Positions 1 to 5,556 of a stretch of DNA of 12,670 bases are shown here, in pieces. The stretch comes from Gammaproteobacteria bacterium (lineage in GTDB: Bacteria > Pseudomonadota > Gammaproteobacteria > Steroidobacterales > Steroidobacteraceae), in the NCBI GenBank assembly GCA_005877705.1, contig VBNY01000266.1, forward strand, positions 1 to 12,670, read 5' to 3'. Under the pieces are notes generated by a model. It searched no databases. It was not told the DNA's origin and worked only from the letters and a program-made list of their open reading frames with translations. The number at the start of each line of letters is the position of its first letter. The stretch's first letter is position 1. Position numbers and translations under genes: made by a program.

Positions 1-422
1 TCCTGATACTTCGGTGCCGTCATCTTGTCCCGCGCCGGCAGGTTCAGCCACAGTTGGAAGCCGCGCATGCGGCCCTCCTGCTGCTCCGGCATCTCCGAGT
101 GCACGAGGCCACGGCCCGCCGTCATCCACTGCACGCTGCCCGGCACGAGCACGCCCTCGTTGCCATGGTTGTCGCGATGGCGCATGCGGCCGTCCAACAT
201 GTAGGTGACCGTCTCGAAGCCGCGATGCGGGTGATCCGGAAAGCCGGCGATGTAGTCTTCGGCCTTGTCCGTGCCGAACTCATCGAGCAGCAGAAACGGA
301 TCGAGATCCGGAAGCTGCGACTGCCCGATCACGCGCGTGAGCTTCACGCCCGCCCCATCGGACGTCGGCATCCCGCGCACCACGCGTTTGACGGTGCGAG
401 TTGCAACTGCATTGCCAGTCAT
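1..422 (-). CDS. Pirin family protein (partial, C-terminus off left edge)
   Basis: The first 140 residues of a pirin-type bicupin are present; the gene continues past the left edge. The metal-binding set of the N-terminal cupin is visible: His64 and His66 in FPDHPHRGFETVTYMLDG, then His108 and Glu110 in GRGLVHSEMPE. This matches the His-x-His...His-x-Glu spacing known for pirins, which are iron-binding and in some cases oxidise quercetin. The ATG at 422 has GGAG at 430-433 (plus-strand CTCC), 7 bases upstream. The gene starts 19 bases after the azoreductase stop on the same strand, so the two are very likely one operon. Pirin-like genes beside LysR regulators are known in enterobacteria (yhaK next to yhaJ), where they respond to quinol-type or aromatic compounds. 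A matching role here is inference. Confidence 0.93.
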   Translation of the reverse strand, partial: MTGNAVATRTVKRVVRGMPTSDGAGVKLTRVIGQSQLPDLDPFLLLDEFGTDKAEDYIAGFPDHPHRGFETVTYMLDGRMRHRDNHGNEGVLVPGSVQWMTAGRGLVHSEMPEQQEGRMRGFQLWLNLPARDKMTAPKYQ

Positions 423-441
423 AAATGAGCTCCAGTTGTCG

Positions 442-1023
442 TCAAGCCGCCACCGCGAGTGGCGCTTCGATTGCGGCCAGTGCCGCGTTCAGGCCGGTCT
501 GTCGATGCTCCGGTGAGATCGCCAGCCCCTCGGCGCGCACAAACCCGATATCGTCAATGCCGAGGAACGCGAACACGAACTTCAGATACGATTCGACGAA
601 CTCCCCCGGCGCATTCGGCGGATAGACCCCGCCACGGGATATCGCGACGATCACCCGCTTGCCGCCGGCCAGGCCCTGTGGTCCGGATGCGGTGTAACGG
701 AACGTCTTGCCCGCGACGGTGATTCGGTCGATCCACGCCTTTAATTGGGACGGAATCGCAAAGTTGTAGGTCGGCGCGCCGAGCACCAGGACATCGGCGG
801 CCAGGAAGTCGCTGAGGGCCTCGGCGTTGCGGGCCGCTTCAGCTTGATCCGCCTGTGCGAGCGATCCCGCGGTCAGGTGTGGAAGCTGTGCCGCCGCGAG
901 ATCCAGGTACTTGACCTCGATGTGTGGGTGCGCAGCCCGCCACCGCGACACGATCTCCCGCGTCAGGGCCCGGCTCGCGGAGTTCTCACCCAGGATGCTC
1001 GAATCGATATGCAGTAGCTTCAC
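442..1023 (-). CDS. azoR: FMN-dependent NADH-azoreductase / quinone reductase
   Basis: A 193-residue flavodoxin-fold protein, close to the usual length of about 200 for AzoR. It begins MKLLHIDSSILGENSASRAL, the family's FMN-phosphate-binding loop. It carries GAPTYNFAIPSQLKAWID (residues 82-99, the MYNF-like flavin motif), AISRGG (128-132) and FAFLGI. AzoR enzymes transfer two electrons from NAD(P)H to quinones and azo dyes in the cytosol. I chose the GTG at 1023 because GGGAGA lies 5 bases upstream and the conserved N-terminus starts exactly there. A longer reading to 1104 adds 27 unrelated residues inside the intergenic promoter region. It is the first gene of a two-gene operon with the pirin and is divergent from a LysR regulator, which probably controls it. 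Confidence 0.93.
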   Translation of the reverse strand: MKLLHIDSSILGENSASRALTREIVSRWRAAHPHIEVKYLDLAAAQLPHLTAGSLAQADQAEAARNAEALSDFLAADVLVLGAPTYNFAIPSQLKAWIDRITVAGKTFRYTASGPQGLAGGKRVIVAISRGGVYPPNAPGEFVESYLKFVFAFLGIDDIGFVRAEGLAISPEHRQTGLNAALAAIEAPLAVAA

Positions 1024-1136
1024 GGCGCTCTCCCATTGAGTTTCTACCTGCCGTGAAGCGTAATGGGTAGGACAATACTTGAGAATTACCTGAGATCGGA
1101 ACATATTGTTCTATATTTGGATTCAATCTGACAGCC
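1024..1136. promoter_or_regulatory. Divergent lysR/azoR control region with 13-bp palindrome
   Basis: A 113-bp AT-richer gap separates the divergent lysR and azoR genes. It contains a perfect inverted repeat, GAACA-tat-TGTTC, at 1099-1111. This lies 25 bp upstream of the lysR start and about 75 bp upstream of the azoR start. It overlaps a second short dyad (ATAT-TGTTCT-ATAT). LysR-type regulators usually bind interrupted dyads in such divergent gaps, so this is the best candidate operator. I could not settle -35/-10 boxes for either gene. Confidence 0.5.
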
Positions 1137-2036
1137 ATGCAGCCCCTAGAGGGGTTCTATTACTTCACCCAGGTGGTTGAGCACGGCGGCTATGCCAAGG
1201 CCTCCCGGGCGCTGGGCATCCCCAAGTCGCGCCTCTCTCGGCATGTAGCCGCGCTCGAAGCGCAGCTCAACGTCAGGCTGGTCAACCGCTCGACGCGGCG
1301 TTTCGTGGTCACGGACGTCGGACACGAAGTCCACCGTCATGCCGTCGCGATGCTCGCCGAGGCGGACGCAGCGCTGGAGGCTGTCGAGTTCGCTCGCGCC
1401 GAGCCCAGAGGCATCGTCAAGGTGAGCTGCCCAGTGGCGCTCGCTCAAACGGCGCTCGCGACGATCCTCCCGGACTTCCTCGTGAAGTACCCCTCCGTGC
1501 GGCTGCAACTTCACGTCAGCAACCGGCGCGTCGATGTTCTCAACGAGGGTTTCGATATCGCGCTGCGAGTGCGCACGCAGCCAACTGGCGAAGATGGCCT
1601 CGTGATGCGCAGCTTCCGCCAAATGAGCGAGCTGCTCGTCGCAAGCCCCGTATACCTCGACCGCGTCGGCCGACCGCAGGCGCCCGCTCAGCTCGCTGAG
1701 CGCGAGACGCTGGGCTACAGTCCCGAGTCGGAGAGACAGACTTGGGAGTTGGTAGGACCGCAGGGTGAAGCCGTTCGCATCGAGCTCGCTCCGCGCGTCG
1801 TCTGCCACGACTTCGTGCTGTTGCGAGCCGCTGTGCTCGCAGGTCTTGGCATCGCGCGGCTACCCGAGAGTGTCGTGCACGCAGACATCGAGAACGGGAA
1901 GCTGGAGCGCCTGCTGCCCGAATGGACCACTCCGCAGGGCATCCTGCACGTGGTGTTTCCGAGCCGGCGGGGCTTGCTGCCGGCCGTCAGAGCGTTGATC
2001 GACTTCCTCGCGGACAGACTGCCTCAAGCTGTCTGA
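1137..2036 (+). CDS. LysR-family transcriptional regulator
   Basis: A 299-residue protein of normal LTTR length. An N-terminal winged helix-turn-helix spans residues about 4-62 (FTQVVEHGGYAKASRALGIPKSRLSRHVAALE, then NRSTRRFVVTDVG). A substrate-binding domain follows from about residue 90 (GIVKVSCPVALAQ... SVRLQLHVSNRRVDVLNEGFDIALRV). The NRSTR motif and the EGFDIALRV pattern resemble the CrgA-like LTTR subgroup common in proteobacteria. The position divergent from azoR-pirin suggests that it controls those genes in response to quinones or electrophilic aromatics, as YhaJ-type systems do; the ligand is inference. No strong Shine-Dalgarno is visible before the ATG. It converges on the TetR gene with only 19 bases between the stops. 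Confidence 0.95.
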   Translation: MQPLEGFYYFTQVVEHGGYAKASRALGIPKSRLSRHVAALEAQLNVRLVNRSTRRFVVTDVGHEVHRHAVAMLAEADAALEAVEFARAEPRGIVKVSCPVALAQTALATILPDFLVKYPSVRLQLHVSNRRVDVLNEGFDIALRVRTQPTGEDGLVMRSFRQMSELLVASPVYLDRVGRPQAPAQLAERETLGYSPESERQTWELVGPQGEAVRIELAPRVVCHDFVLLRAAVLAGLGIARLPESVVHADIENGKLERLLPEWTTPQGILHVVFPSRRGLLPAVRALIDFLADRLPQAV

Positions 2037-2049
2037 ACGGAGCGCGGAT

Positions 2050-2071
2050 CTCGCGTCATGTTTTACGCGAG
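2050..2071. terminator. Hairpin between convergent lysR and tetR (weak terminator candidate)
   Basis: An inverted repeat, CTCGCGT at 2050-2056 and ACGCGAG at 2065-2071, has an 8-nt loop. It lies between the two convergent stop codons and overlaps the end of the TetR gene. No T-run follows on either strand, so a bidirectional terminator role is only plausible. Confidence 0.3.
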
Positions 2072-2721
2072 CTGACCGTACGCGCGCCACGCGCTTGCGC
2101 ACGCCTGGCAGCGAGTCCCTCGAGCACGTGTCTTATGACCCCGTCGGTGAACGCGGCATCAAGCGGCGCATGGCCCATCAGCAGCCGGTAGAACACAGGG
2201 GCGTAGATGAGATCGAGAGCGACTTCGATGTCCAGATTGTCCCGCAGCTCGCCGTTCTCGATGGCCGTCTCGAGCAACCGCCGTCCCTCGTTGCGCCGGG
2301 CCAGGATGACATGGTTGCGAAACGCCTTGGAGAGCTCGGTCTCGCTCTCGGCGGAGGCAATCATCAGCGTGACATTGCGCCCCAACGGCGTGCTGAAGAC
2401 CTGCGCCACCTCGCGCAGCTGCGCGCGCAGCGCGGCCATTGCGGAGGCTGCCGGCCGTTGCGGCGCCGCGGGCGCTTCGAGTCCCTCCATGAGGGCTGCC
2501 ATGGCCACCGCGTGCGCGTTCGGCCATGAGCGATAAATCGTCGGCTTGCCGACGCCGGCTCTGGCGGCAATGCCTTCAATCGTCAGCGCCGAGACGCCAC
2601 CTTCCTTGAGCAGCGCATGCGCCGCCCGCAAGACTGCGCGCCGCGCCTCGAGACTGCGTGGCCTGCCGCGCGGGCGAGGGGCAGAGCTTGGGGAGTCCTT
2701 GACAGCGCGCGTGGGTCTCAT
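2056..2721 (-). CDS. TetR/AcrR-family transcriptional repressor
   Basis: A 221-residue protein. After a basic, proline-rich N-terminal arm (RPRGRPRS, residues 17-23) it has a classic TetR DNA-binding domain. The helix-turn-helix is TIEGIAARAGVGKPTIYRSWPNAHAV (about residues 47-72). The remainder is an all-helical ligand-binding domain ending EVALDLIYAPVFYRLLMGHAPLD...VIRHVLEGL, a pattern seen in TetR proteins with the C-terminal domain found near RutR-like and AcrR-like repressors. The ATG at 2721 directly abuts a palindromic region shared with the divergent VOC gene. It is therefore probably autoregulated and controls that neighbour. The ligand cannot be read from the sequence. Confidence 0.94.
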   Translation of the reverse strand: MRPTRAVKDSPSSAPRPRGRPRSLEARRAVLRAAHALLKEGGVSALTIEGIAARAGVGKPTIYRSWPNAHAVAMAALMEGLEAPAAPQRPAASAMAALRAQLREVAQVFSTPLGRNVTLMIASAESETELSKAFRNHVILARRNEGRRLLETAIENGELRDNLDIEVALDLIYAPVFYRLLMGHAPLDAAFTDGVIRHVLEGLAARRAQARGARTVSSRKT

Positions 2722-2725
2722 ATCA

Positions 2726-2748
2726 TTACGTATCGTACCGTAACGTAA
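2726..2748. promoter_or_regulatory. Candidate TetR operator palindrome
   Basis: A 23-bp imperfect palindrome with arms TTACGT (2726-2731) and ACGTAA (2743-2748) and a further CG/CG pair near the centre; 8 of 11 pairs match. It sits 4 bp from the tetR start and 39 bp from the divergent VOC start, where a TetR repressor would block both. Size and placement are typical of TetR-family operators; binding is inferred. Confidence 0.6.
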
Positions 2749-2787
2749 ATGCGCACCCCCGTCAACATCAACACTGGAGTCCTCGTC

Positions 2788-3258
2788 ATGGCCAAAATAA
2801 AACCGCTACCAGATGGCTCTCACACGGTCACGCCTTATCTGATCGTTCGCAATGCGACGCGCGCCATCGGTTTCTATCGCGAAGCCTTCGGCGCCGAGGA
2901 GCTTTTCCGGCTCAAAGAGCCGGGCGGCAGGATCGGCCACGCCGAGCTGCGAATCGGCGACTCCACGATCATGCTCGCCGATGAATACCCGGACTTCGGT
3001 GCGCTGTCGCCTGCCTCGATTGGCGGATCGCCCGTGCGATTGCATCTGCGCGTCGACCAAGTCGATGCGGTCATGCGCCGGGCGATCGCAGCGGGTGCGA
3101 CGGAACTGCGCGCGGCAAAGGACGAATTCTACGGGGAGCGCTCCGGAATGCTCACCGACCCGTTCGGTCACCAGTGGTTCGTCGCCACACACATCGAGGA
3201 TGTCTCGCCGGAGGAGATGCAGCGGCGCTTCACGAAGGCGTTGTCATCGGGAGGTTAG
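2788..3258 (+). CDS. VOC-family (glyoxalase/PhnB-like) protein
   Basis: A 156-residue protein with the beta-alpha-beta-beta-beta modules of the vicinal oxygen chelate fold. The N-terminal half is VTPYLIVRNATRAIGFYREAFGAEE (14-38) with GHAELRIGDSTIMLADE (50-66). The C-terminal half is VRLHLRVDQVDAVMRRAIAAGA (83-104) with YGERSGMLTDPFGHQWFVATHIEDVSPEEM. The His51/Glu53 and Glu117 positions resemble VOC metal ligands. Members act as lyases, dioxygenases or drug-binding proteins, so the substrate is unknown. I chose the ATG at 2788 because GGAG at 2776-2779 precedes it; a reading from 2749 would overlap the operator region. It is divergent from the TetR gene and is its likely target. Confidence 0.9.
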   Translation: MAKIKPLPDGSHTVTPYLIVRNATRAIGFYREAFGAEELFRLKEPGGRIGHAELRIGDSTIMLADEYPDFGALSPASIGGSPVRLHLRVDQVDAVMRRAIAAGATELRAAKDEFYGERSGMLTDPFGHQWFVATHIEDVSPEEMQRRFTKALSSGG

Positions 3259-3281
3259 CGCGCGATCATGACCATGATTCC

Positions 3282-3578
3282 ATGACATGGATTTCTCAAG
3301 TGGAAATACCCGCCGGTAAATTCAAGGCGAAGTGGCTGCAGCTGATAGATCGCGTGGCGCGCAGGCGCGAGCCGATCGTCATCACCAAGCGTGGCAAGCC
3401 GGTGGCCAAGCTCGTGCCGCTGGATGAACCGCGGCCGTCTGCACCGCTATTCGGCTACATGGCCGGAACCGCTGAAATCCGCGGGGACATCGTTCGTACG
3501 CCCCATCTTAACGGAGCGGTCATTGTGCACCTCTTCTTCAAGTATCGGAAAACATTGATGTTTGCTTTTCTGAAGTGA
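3282..3578 (+). CDS. Phd/YefM-type antitoxin, C-terminally altered, toxin missing
   Basis: A 98-residue reading frame whose first 71 residues are a type II antitoxin of the Phd/YefM family: VEIPAGKFKAKWLQLIDRV, then EPIVITKRGKPVAKLVPL (31-47) and the usual linker LFGYMAGTAEIRGDIV. Family members normally continue after GDIV with a short acidic toxin-binding tail and are followed at once by a VapC/PIN or similar toxin. Here the reading departs from the family at about 3494 and ends in an unrelated hydrophobic tail (VHLFFKYRKTLMFAFL). No toxin gene follows; instead a recombinase remnant lies tail-to-tail and its 3' end overlaps. The start at 3282 has no clear Shine-Dalgarno. The DNA-binding half may still act as an orphan repressor; otherwise this is a decaying gene. 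Confidence 0.75.
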   Translation: MTWISQVEIPAGKFKAKWLQLIDRVARRREPIVITKRGKPVAKLVPLDEPRPSAPLFGYMAGTAEIRGDIVRTPHLNGAVIVHLFFKYRKTLMFAFLK

Positions 3579-4020
3579 GCCGACACGGACGGCCTTTCCG
3601 TGCGAGCGCTGCGCTGATGCGCTCGTGTTGCAAATCAGCGGCCCTGATCTGATAGGGAGCGTCGGGAACGACCTGATCAGCTGCAAGAACGCCTTCTTTG
3701 ATGAGCCGACGGATCTGATGATTTGAGACGCCGAGCTTCGCGGCCGCCTCCGACATCGTCAACCACTCTCCATTTTTCTCGGCCGATCGATAGGCATGGA
3801 TGCCACGTACGCGGCGCAAAGAGCTGACACGGTGTGCGGTCCAGGTCTTGCCCTGACCCGTCGGCATGCGCATGCGGTTCAAAGTGGCGGCAATATCGTC
3901 GTCCGACCATCGAGTCGCCATGCTACGGATCACGGCAACGGCCTCTTCGGACGTACGGCAGCCATGCTCGCCAGTCTGTGGTTTGCGGACGCGCAGCTCT
4001 GAGTGCTGGCCGCCGCGGTG
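3538..4020 (-). pseudogene. Serine recombinase C-terminal remnant
   Basis: The minus strand encodes, from about 4020 down to the stop at 3538, the DNA-binding tail of a large serine recombinase of the kind carried by mobile elements. It reads GGQHSELRVRKPQTGEHG, then AVIRSMATRWSDDDIAATLNRM, GQGKTWTAHRVSSLRRVRGI and a MerR/excisionase-like helix-turn-helix, WLTMSEAAAKLGVSNHQIRRLI. It ends LARKGRPCRLTSEKQTSMFSDT, probably the natural C-terminus. The resolvase catalytic domain and the zinc-ribbon region are absent: upstream of about 4020 the frame loses resemblance and meets a stop at 4075-4077. A GTG at 3933 would give a 131-residue product without catalytic parts. It marks an old mobile-element insertion followed by deletion. 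Family identity is from remembered motifs. Confidence 0.75.
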
Positions 4021-4026
4021 TTCCTG

Positions 4027-4066
4027 TCCGAGAAACGCCCGGGGCTTCCGAGAAAGGCCCGCAGAT
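4027..4066. repeat. Two tandem 20-bp units beside the recombinase remnant
   Basis: TCCGAGAAACGCCCGGGGCT is followed directly by TCCGAGAAAGGCCCGCAGAT. The first nine bases are identical and most of the rest is similar; a third, weaker TCCGAA start follows at 4067. It lies exactly where the recombinase homology ends, so it could belong to the lost element's edge. Confidence 0.6.
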
Positions 4067-4135
4067 TCCGAAGGTTACCCGGAACGATCTATGGCACTCG
4101 AAATTGGCCCGCTGCCCGTGAAGCAACGCCGCCCA

Positions 4136-4906
4136 TCAGATCGACTCGCCTCCGAGCTCGCGCAGGACCTGATCTGCGCGATCCTCAGCACACAGTAGTA
4201 CGACTTTCGTAAGGGCGTCCGCGGTGGCAGCGTCCTTGGCCAACACAGCGGCATGCCGACGTATCGGAGCCGATCCTGCACGGACGTAATAGCCCTGGTG
4301 TTCAGGCGGGCTTCGATGCGCGTCCATGTCGCTCACAGCGAGCGCTGCCTCCTGCAGCTCGAGGGGCTGATGAGTGCCATCGGAGCGGCGTAGCAGGATC
4401 GCTTCTGTTCGATCTCCAAACACGCGCAAGTCGCCGCCGGCATTGACCAGGCCAGCGGCGCATCCCCGTGCCAGCAGTGCGTCAGTCGCGCGATCGATCG
4501 CATAGCCTTTGGCGATACCGCCGAAGTCGAGCGCGACCGGCGAGCGGCACATGACCCACGGCTCAGGGCCGATCTCGAGGTCAGTCAGCCGCCCGGGCCG
4601 GCAGGGCAGGCAGGGATCGAAAACCCCCGCCGTCAAGGCGTTCAGACGCTTGGCCAGCTGCAACAGCTCCCACGTCGATACGTGGATCTCGATCGGCGTG
4701 TGCAGCTCGGCGGAGTTGATCCTCGCGAGGTCGCTTCCCGCACGCTGCGGATGCATGCGTCGCTCGACTTCCAACACAGCGGCGAATGCCGCCTCGACGG
4801 CCGCCTGCGCGCTGGATGTTGTGTCCGCGGAGGCTGCGATCGCGACCCAGGTGCCCATCGCAGGGCGCAGCCGGCGGACCGCTGCCTGACCAGTCCCAGC
4901 AGTCAT
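4136..4906 (-). CDS. apbE: ApbE-family FAD:protein FMN transferase
   Basis: A 256-residue ApbE-like enzyme, shorter than the usual 300-350. Known ApbE proteins transfer FMN from FAD onto a Thr or Ser of FMN_bind domains, with Mg2+. Visible motifs are RPAMGTWVAI (14-23), SDLARINSAEL (58-68), GVFDP (94-98), VALDFGGIAKGYAIDRATDAL (124-144, the signature segment), NAGGDLRVFG (155-164) and ATADALTKVVLL (227-238, the Mg-site region). The usual HIIDP stretch is not recognisable, and a CLPC pair (Cys99, Cys102) is present. The start at 4906 overlaps the upstream VOC stop as ATGA, indicating translational coupling. A longer reading to 5110 lies wholly within the VOC gene and lacks conserved features. 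No signal peptide is visible with this start. It faces away from the porin/FMN_bind operon, whose second product is its likely substrate. Confidence 0.9.
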   Translation of the reverse strand: MTAGTGQAAVRRLRPAMGTWVAIAASADTTSSAQAAVEAAFAAVLEVERRMHPQRAGSDLARINSAELHTPIEIHVSTWELLQLAKRLNALTAGVFDPCLPCRPGRLTDLEIGPEPWVMCRSPVALDFGGIAKGYAIDRATDALLARGCAAGLVNAGGDLRVFGDRTEAILLRRSDGTHQPLELQEAALAVSDMDAHRSPPEHQGYYVRAGSAPIRRHAAVLAKDAATADALTKVVLLCAEDRADQVLRELGGESI

Positions 4907-5382
4907 CCCCGCTCGAAGGCGCGTTTCAGGCCCTGGATGTCGATCTTGACCATCTTCAGCATCGCATCCGCCGCCCGCTTGGCCTTGGCTCGATCGGGGT
5001 CGCTCATCATCTCGCCGAGAACTTTCGGGACGATCTGCCACGAGAGGCCGAAGCGATCTTTCAGCCAGCCGCACTGCTCGGCCGCGCCGCCCTCGAGAAG
5101 GGCGTTCCAATAGCGGTCGAGCTCGGCCTGATTGTCGCAGTTCACGACGAAGGACACCGCGTGGTTGAACGGGTCGAGCGGCCCTGCGCTCATGGCGATG
5201 AAAGGCTGGCCGAAGAGCACGAACTCGACGATCTTCACCGATCCGGGCGGGCCGCTGGGCGATTCGCTCGGCAGGGCCGTGACACGGCCGACGCGTGAGT
5301 CGGGAAAGACGGAGGCGTAGAACGCCGCGGCCTCCTCAGCCTGGTTGCTGAACCACAGGAACGGGGTGATCTTCTGTATCAC
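4903..5382 (-). CDS. PhnB-like VOC protein (3-demethylubiquinone methyltransferase-like domain)
   Basis: A 159-residue protein of the family often labelled 3-demethylubiquinone-9 3-methyltransferase or PhnB-like, but which is a VOC-fold domain without demonstrated methyltransferase activity. Typical segments are ITPFLWFSNQAEEAAAFYASVFPDSRV (5-31), the central PGSVKIVEFVLFGQPFIAMSAGP with DPFNHAVSFVVNC, and QCGWLKDRFGLSWQIVP (103-119). It starts at a GTG (5382) with AAGGAG 6 bases upstream. Its TGA overlaps the apbE start by 4 bases, so the two are co-translated. Whether it works with the flavinylation module or is only co-transcribed cannot be told. Confidence 0.9.
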   Translation of the reverse strand: MIQKITPFLWFSNQAEEAAAFYASVFPDSRVGRVTALPSESPSGPPGSVKIVEFVLFGQPFIAMSAGPLDPFNHAVSFVVNCDNQAELDRYWNALLEGGAAEQCGWLKDRFGLSWQIVPKVLGEMMSDPDRAKAKRAADAMLKMVKIDIQGLKRAFERG

Positions 5383-5556
5383 GGCTTACTCCTTCACTCC
5401 AAGTCTGTGCTGTAAGGACGCGCACAGAGCACACGAGCCGACAAACGCCCCTCCCATCAGCGCTCGGGCTTCCGGGTGGCGGATTAGACCGCAGGCCGCT
5501 ATGCTATAGCAATTACGAATCATTCGCATTCGTATTTGGATGTGGGGGAGGGGAAC
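5383..5556. promoter_or_regulatory. Divergent control region of VOC-apbE and porin operons
   Basis: A 174-bp gap holds the control signals of both directions. A Fur-like palindrome lies on the porin side at 5514-5528 (listed separately). Just upstream of it, GCTATAGC (5503-5510) offers a weak -10-like TATAGC at 5505-5510, with TTAGAC at 5484-5489 as a poor -35 (15-bp spacer). These would place the transcription start inside the Fur-like site. The porin Shine-Dalgarno is the G-rich GGAGG at 5547-5551. Confidence 0.45.
5511..5530. promoter_or_regulatory. Fur-box-like operator
   Basis: The core TACGAATCATTCGCA (5514-5528) is a 7-1-7 dyad with 6 of 7 pairs matching. It resembles the consensus TGATAATnATTATCA, with the central GAATnATTC fully kept. 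An extra ATTCG follows at the same spacing (5522-5526 and 5528-5532), as in overlapping Fur hexamers. It overlaps the likely promoter of the porin gene, so iron-dependent repression is predicted. Confidence 0.6.

Noticed and set aside
1146..1808. A 220-codon open frame on the minus strand
   Set aside because: It lies entirely opposite lysR, has no family features, and the plus-strand LysR protein is convincing; high GC content creates such shadows.
4907..5110. Longer N-terminus for apbE
   Set aside because: The added residues are an out-of-frame reading of the VOC gene; the ATGA overlap at 4903-4906 gives a standard coupled start.
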